A DNA stretch of 64,000 nucleotides from Diadophis punctatus similis (Eukaryota > Chordata > Lepidosauria > Squamata > Dipsadidae). Every line of letters begins with the position of its first letter. Position 1 is the stretch's first letter. The position numbers and the translations under genes were made by a program. Of this stretch, positions 58,066 through 64,000 are shown one piece after another. The DNA lies in NCBI GenBank assembly GCA_023053685.1, contig JALIGW010000016.1, positions 2,904,501-2,968,500 of the forward strand, read 5' to 3'. The notes below the pieces were generated by a model. The model saw nothing but the letters and a program-made list of their open reading frames with translations. It had not been told where the DNA came from and ran no database searches.

Positions 58066-59417
58066 GATTCTTAAAACATTAGCTTTGTTTATTTGTCCTG
58101 TTCAGTTTCCTACCTTTGTCTTGGAAGCTAACAGTTAGTAGGACATAATATTTTTAAAAGTCTCATTTAAAATTCAACCAAAATTGAGGTTTTTTTGCTG
58201 AACTGATTCCATCAATAGGCATGCAACAAACTCCAGTTCGAGCTTTGGTCTCAATTTCTGGACTCTCCAGCACTCCATGAGACTGTCCTTATCCTTCACA
58301 TTAAGATTTGGCTATATAGTGAGAGGGGAAGTATACAAGCAGCACCCATTCTGCTCTTATGGCCCAATTCTCAAATGAGATTCTCCTATCAGGGCAGAAA
58401 AGGTTCCTGATAAGATTGATATGAATCCCTATGGATCACATGTAGTCTCCATTCTATTTTCCCACTCTATGTACACACTGGGCTAAAACAGGCATATAGC
58501 CAGGTCAAACTAACAGTATTGCCAGATTTGAGGGCAGTGAGAATGGCGGACCAAAAAAAAAAGTAAGCAGATGTTGGTAGCTTCATTTCAGCTAAAATGA
58601 AAGCTTAGAAACAAACTGGGAATTTTTGAAAGGTAAAAAGCTTTCAAAAGAACCTTCATAAAAACGCAGCAGAAAATGCTAGAACTGGTAGACAGTGTGA
58701 GCAGGTCATTAATGAAGAATTGGATTAAAAATTTATGGTGATTGTGACAAAACACAAGACCTTTGCTTTAATGAGCTGGTGGGGGAAAGGTGTCCATTAA
58801 CGCAGCGGTCTTAAATTTGGGATTTTGCACATGACCTTTTATGCATTTTATACGTGATAAATTTGGGGTAGGATTATATCTATGTGCAGTAGCACATAAA
58901 TTTTGTCTACTAAATCCAAAATGTTAAAGGTCCATTAAGTATTTTACTGTGGTAGTTTGAGGAAAAAAGAATTAATAATAAGAAGCTGAGTAGATGGGTA
59001 AGGACTGTAGTTTGAACCAGGGGAATAGAATAGAGGTGCATGTGTTTGAGTATTGCACAGTAAGCAACAATGCAAAAAAAGTTAAAAATGGAAAGTGAAG
59101 TAAAGCAATACACCAAAACTAAGGTCGAGTTCCACATTTTGTGAATAGTTCAGATGATAATTTCAACTGTTTGAGTCAGAATATTTCCATGTAACATTTC
59201 ATTGATAAAAGCTAATGGAAGAAAAAAAATGCAACCACTGTTGTAAGAGGCCAATGCCACATTAGGAGTTGTGAAGGTAATCTTCAAACATCCAGATAAC
59301 CACAATATTTTTTATTTCTTTATTTGTATCACACTTGGGTAGTGTTTATTTTAAAAAGCCTTACCCTGTCACAATCAAAGTGTCTCTTGGTAGCTTACAG
59401 TATATAGAAAACAAGAA
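58066..59417. other. Intergenic DNA downstream of HSPH1
   Basis: AT-rich, with no exon, repeat family or RNA gene that I recognise. Confidence 0.4.
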
Positions 59418-59424
59418 TTAAAAC

Positions 59425-59860
59425 TGTCAGGTTCCGGATCCACGTAACAAGAAAACACTCAACAACCAAGGAACAGGGTTGTAGCTATCTTCAGCGTTCC
59501 AGCACGTACTCACAATCACTCAATGTTATGAAATGAAATGTTCTCAGCGTCGGTTTGCTAGTGCACCCACCACCGCTTTTAAACTACCGCGCTCCACCCT
59601 GTGCACCCGCCTATCAGTACCGCTCCCCTCCCATTAAGCATTTAGTTCAGAAACTTCACAAGCCACGATTAGGAGGCTAAAATCTCTCCCCACGCAGCTG
59701 GGCTGTTGTCAAAGTGGGCCCCTCAGCTCAGCTGCCTCCTGACGATGCCCCCGCAGCAGCAGCAACTGGAGTTCAAGTAGTAGCAACTGGAGGTCAGGCT
59801 GAACTGTTTCCCCCACTGGAATGGCAGCCCTGATGCTTCGGGGCTGACACCAAGGTCAGG
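59425..59860. repeat. GC-rich insertion of unknown class
   Basis: It is flanked by TTAAAAC at 59418-59424 and 59861-59867, and is richer in GC than its surroundings. Starts TGTCAGGTTCCGG. It may be an LTR-like or DNA element. Confidence 0.35.
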
Positions 59861-59989
59861 TTAAAACCAATCTCAATAACCACAACAAGACCATTGACAC
59901 AAGACCATTAAAAAAGGATACAAAAACAAAACAAAACCAAGAACCAGATAGCATTCAGTGTAAATTTAATAAACTGACCTCCAAAATAT

Positions 59990-61310
59990 GCTTTTTAACA
60001 TTTTGTGGAAAGCCAGCAAGGAGAGGCTTAACCTGATCTCCATCAGGAGGCTGTTTTGCTATAACAGAAAAGCCACACTTTTTAGATTCTACACACTACA
60101 TGATGATGTCTTTTCAGAAACATGGCATGCCATTTCTCCCTGGATGTTCTAATACATGAGTCTGATGCTGATTGAAGTAGGTGGTGCTGGAGGTATTTAA
60201 ATGCCAAGACAGAAGCTTTATAAGTCGAAATCAGCACTAGAAATTATATCTAGAAATCAACTGATGGCCAATGCAGGGCCAGCAGAACTAGTGTTACCTG
60301 CTCCCAGCCATGAGAGCAAGGAAACATGCAGGCTACCGCTTTATGGACCATTTGCAGTTTCTTGGTGACTTCTAAAGCCCATGTGAAGCACATTGTAACA
60401 GTCTTTTCAGACGGTAATGAGAGCATGAGTTACAGGTCCTCCTACTCCAATTAGTGTATTGCTGTAATTGGTGCACCTGCCAAAGCTGGGCATAGATCCT
60501 TCTGGCCATGGTTTCTACCTATTGTTCAAGCAGAAGATGCGCATCTAGAATGACTCACATATTGCAGACATGCTCTTTCATGAGTAGTGCCTGCCTATCA
60601 AAAAATGATGGCAATGGAGGAGTCTGATGTACAAACTGCTACTGTAATTTTACTAGGCTTCCGACTTCAGCCTGTTCTCTCCCATCCAGACGCTTAGAGA
60701 CTCCAGGTATTGGGAAAGGACATTGATAGTATCTCCCTTATAGCCTGAGATAGTGATGTACAGATTGGGTATCATCAGCCTACAAGGAATAAGATATCCT
60801 GAGCTGTCACATGGTTTCAGCTAGCTATTTCTTATATTTAACAAATGGAGGAAGGAGAAATGCATCCCATGTGTTTGCTCCCCATATCACAGTCTGAAAT
60901 GACTCACTGAGGAAGCAATAGAAACATTACAAAACAATGCCCCCAATTCCCAACCAATCAAGATGGTCCAAGAGGATATTATGATCAATGGTATTAAAAA
61001 AACCCATCAAAAGGTCCAACAGGGTCAAAAGAGATGCATTTTATGTCCTGACACAAGTTATCCTAGGGGTGACCAATGCTATCTCCATTTCATCCTCAGG
61101 CCTGAACTGTGTTTGAAAAGGGCCCAGATAATTTGCTGTGAAACTGTCAGCCACTACCATATCAACAATCTCCCCACCACCACTACACACACAAAGGGGT
61201 ATGTACGCACGATGGTAGTTCTTTAAAACCCCTGAATTGAAAGATTCTTCAGAAAGGAGTATAACATGGTTGCTGGAAGCTCGGTCTCCCAGGAAAAACG
61301 TGCAATCTCT
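59990..61310 (-). mobile_element. Old L2/CR1-like LINE remnant downstream of HSPH1
   Basis: Stretches such as GCCCATGTGAAGCACATTGT at 60379 parallel the junction at 63270, and CAAAAGGTCCAACAGGGTCA is typical antisense LINE sequence. The frames are broken. Limits are approximate. Confidence 0.5.
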
Positions 61311-61948
61311 TGGATCAAAGTATGATATTAAACAGCTGACTACAACTTCCACCATTCCTAACATTCTGCTGAAGTTGACAAGAACTTTGGAGTCCAACAA
61401 CATCCGGAAAGTCTTGGATCTTCACTCCTGTAGTTTGAAATATTTTGACGAGAACGGGCACCTATGGGTTCACACTGCCATCTAAACCTTAATATGATTT
61501 CTGATAATATAGTCAAAATTGTCTGAATGCCATGATTTATAGTCAGTGGGTAGATTGGTCCCTTCATCATATGTAGCCTCCTAAAACCTTATTTTGCTTT
61601 CCCCACTGCTGAAGTTCAGTTTACATCATTTTGAGATGAGCAACCCAAACACCAGTGTATTTGTGGAGTAGGTTTAACACAACTTTTAAAAATGTACCCA
61701 CCAAAGAAACAGTTTAGCACATTGTGTTGTCCTACCCCTTGCAGCCAAGTACTGTCACATAACATTTGTTTAGCTTTAGTCTCTACACTCTAGCCTAGTA
61801 CTGTATGTTACAACCTGTGCCAGTGGTTTAGAAAACCATGGTTATCTTTCATTAAATGTGAACCCAACCAACTGTGCCTAATTCAGTAAAACACAATTAA
61901 GCAAACCATGGCTTAGCATGTGTGAAACAAGTCTGCAAAACAGTACCA

Positions 61949-61954
61949 TTTATT
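61949..61954 (-). terminator. Poly(A) signal of the convergent minus-strand gene
   Basis: The plus strand reads TTTATT, i.e. AATAAA on the minus strand, shortly after the TAA at 62038. Confidence 0.55.
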
Positions 61955-62037
61955 AGGTTTTAACAGGGAGAAAATTCTCTATGAATTGCGTAAATGTCAG
62001 TTATGAGATTAACAAGTTACTGAAGTGTTTTAATATA

Positions 62038-62408
62038 TTACTGCTCTGTTGCTCCTTGATAATTAGCACTGAATATGTCTACCCCAAGGACAGACAAGTC
62101 AGGTTTCTCACAGTTTCCTGGGAAATTGTCAATTTCATAGTAGTCGATGGCATGATAAATGCTTGGTCCCCTGTGTTTAATCCATCTATTTGAAAGCTTG
62201 GATCTCTCATACTTCATCCTAAAAAGAAAGAAAGAAAAAGGAAATTTCAGGTAGAAAAACAACACTCTGAAAATGCATCCATTCATTTGTCAACCTCAAC
62301 GTCTTACCGCCTGCTTGAAGCTTGTGAGTAAAGCCTCTTGTTAATTTCTTCTTCAATATCCTCATCAGTAACAGTAATTTGTGACGAGTGTGGGTCACAA
62401 GTAGCCTT
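62038..62408 (-). CDS. Last two coding exons of an unrecognised gene convergent with HSPH1 (WDR95 by synteny guess)
   Basis: Two minus-strand exons join in frame. The upstream one (62308-62408, 101 nt) follows CTTTATACTTTCATCAG and ends before GTAAGA; it encodes QITVTDEDIEEEINKRLYSQ, an acidic-then-basic helix. The last one (62038-62218) follows TTTCTTTCTTTTTAG and encodes YERSKLSNRWIK and YHAIDYYEIDNFPGN, ending GATEQ and TAA. A minus-strand AATAAA at 61954-61949 lies about 85 bp past the stop. I did not recognise the protein. In mouse, as I recall, Wdr95 lies just 3' of Hsph1 in convergent orientation, so WDR95 is the best guess; TEX26 is the alternative. Earlier exons are outside the window or unseen. 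Confidence 0.65.
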
Positions 62409-62586
62409 CTGATGAAAGTATAAAGACAGCTAATGTTAGCATTGTCACAGCAATCAGAATTGCTGCTATCATAATGTGCATTACAGAACTCTTGAAACGC
62501 TGTTCAGCAAATTACCATATGTCAGATGGAAAAAGACCGAAACAAGGATAGGAAACATTCTAATTTTCTAATTGTTATATAGTAAT

Positions 62587-62674
<88 letters not shown>

Positions 62675-62677
62675 TTT
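62587..62677 (+). repeat. (TTTA)n microsatellite at a LINE 3' end
   Basis: About 22 tandem TTTA units abut the LINE tail at 62689, so it likely grew from that tail. Confidence 0.95.
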
Positions 62678-62688
62678 GGTAGTTTTTC

Positions 62689-63300
62689 TATGCCGCCCTA
62701 CTCCCTCAGGACTCAGGGCGGCGTACAACATTTTATTAAAAACTCCAAACAAATCGTTAAAAAAGACAGTTTAAAAACAATTTAAAAAACATATAAACAA
62801 CATACATACATGGGGGAGACATCAGATATAAAGTCGTCTCAAAACCCCGCCTGCCAGAAGAGCCATGTCTTAATGGCTTTTCGGAAGGCCAGCAAGGTTG
62901 GGATGGTTCGGATCTCTGGGGGAAGTTGGTTCCAGAGAGCAGGGGCCCCTACAGAGAAGGCCCTCCCCCTCAGCCCCGCCAGTCGGCATTGTTTGGCTGA
63001 CGGGACCTGGAGGAGACCCACTCTGTAGGACCTAACCGGTCGAAGGGAAGAATGAGGCAGAATGCGGTCCCGGAGATAGCCTGGTCCTAAGCCATGTAGG
63101 GCTTTAAAGATGATGATCAGCACCTTGAATTGTACCTGGAGACCAATGGGCAACCAATGCAGCTGGCGGAATATAGGTGTCACGTTGGTGTACTTTGAAA
63201 CACCCACTACAGAACGCGCAGCTGCATTTTGCACCAGTTGAAGTCTCCGAATACTCTTCAAGGGCAGCCCCATGTAGAGCGCATTGCAGTACTGATCCCT
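62689..63300 (-). mobile_element. L2/CR1-like LINE 3' end
   Basis: The minus frame 62839-63273 encodes LQLVQNAAAR, LHWLPI, FKALHGLGPGYL and APALWNQLPPEIR, classic for the RT C-terminal part of L2/CR1 LINEs. The tail reads CCCTGAGTCCTGAGGGAG on the minus strand and runs into a (TTTA)n array. Confidence 0.85.
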
Positions 63301-63386
63301 AGGTTCTATTTATACATATAGTTGCTACAAAAATATGCACAGGTAGTTGTTTTAGCAGGATACACATGGTAGCTTATTATCAGGAG

Positions 63387-63625
63387 CTGAGATGGCGCAG
63401 TGGTTAAAAGCAGCACTGCAAGTTCAGCTGACTGCTAGTTCAGCAGTTCAGCTGTTCAAATCTCACTGGCTCAAGGTTGACTCAGCCTTCCATCCTTCTG
63501 AGGTGGGTAAAATGAGGACCCAGATTGTTGGGGGCAATATACTGAACTCTGTAAACTGCTTAAAGAGGGCTGTAAAGCACTATGAAACGGTATATAAGTC
63601 TAAGTGCTATTGCTATTGCTATCAG
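63387..63625 (+). mobile_element. tRNA-derived SINE
   Basis: A box GATGGCGCAGTGGTTAAAAG and B box GTTCAAATCTC are intact, with the same body as 24294 and a tail of CTATTG repeats. Confidence 0.85.
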
Positions 63626-63707
63626 GATTAGTTTCTTGCCCTCACAGGAGAATTTGCGTATTATTTATCATATGCCGATAAAAATTACATTTCATACCTT
63701 TTGAATA

Positions 63708-64000
63708 TATATAGATAATCCTCAACTTACAACCCACAATTGAGGCCAAAATTTCTGTTGCTAAGTGAGACAGTTAAATGAATTCTGCCCCATTTTATTA
63801 CCTTTCTTGCCACAGTTGCTAAGTGAATCACTGCAACTGTTTTGTAACACAGTTGTTAAGTGAATCTGGCTTCCCCATTGATTTTGCTTGCCAGGTCACA
63901 AAAGTTGATCGCATGACCCCGGGACACTGCAACCGTCATAAATATGAACCAGTTGCCAAGCATCTGGATTTTGATCATGTGACCATGTGGATGCTGCAAC
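63708..64000. repeat. Copy of the CTCGACTTACGACC repeat, cut by the window end
   Basis: It matches the 42310 and 49438 copies through GGATGCTGCAAC at the last base. Confidence 0.6.

Noticed and set aside
63387..63470. A tRNA gene suggested by A- and B-box sequences
   Set aside because: The same body recurs at 24294 and 22765 and has a SINE tail; the cloverleaf is degenerate.

Overview
This is a 64 kb window of vertebrate nuclear DNA, most likely from a squamate reptile and probably a snake. It is AT-rich, its genes are split by long introns, and about half of it is transposon-derived. The repeat types seen together are BovB tails, L2/CR1-like LINEs with AAAT-type tails, tRNA-derived SINEs and many short hAT elements including SPIN-like ones. 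The species call is inference from this mix.

Three protein-coding loci are present. (1) Minus strand, about 16.7 to 4.1 kb: the first four coding exons (97 codons) of B3GLCT, the ER beta-1,3-glucosyltransferase that acts on O-fucose. Exon 1 lies in a CpG island at about 16.0-17.1 kb, and the gene runs off the left edge. (2) Plus strand, 35897-57456: a complete 18-exon HSPH1 (HSP105/HSP110) gene encoding 853 residues. It has a CpG-island promoter with a perfect heat-shock element, and a poly(A) signal at 58042. (3) Minus strand, about 62.4 to 62.0 kb: the last two coding exons of a gene convergent with HSPH1. I did not recognise the protein; from the remembered mouse gene order WDR95 is the best guess. 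The order B3GLCT - HSPH1 (divergent) agrees with mammals.

The space between genes is mainly transposons. At least 14 short hAT-type elements keep terminal inverted repeats, and most have an exact or near-exact 8-bp target duplication. There are also two TA-flanked TIR families, a near-perfect 134-bp palindrome, a 2.09 kb L1-like insertion with an exact 16-bp duplication, two BovB 3' ends joined head to head, several L2/CR1-like LINE tails, several tRNA-derived SINEs and long microsatellites.

Unexplained signals include a 217-nt exon-like open stretch in B3GLCT intron 1, a short coiled-coil-like open frame at 29.5 kb, and a splice donor on the antisense side of the HSPH1 promoter. I found no CRISPR array, operon or wholly new gene system. 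Coordinates come from reading by eye and were checked by exon phase and length arithmetic.
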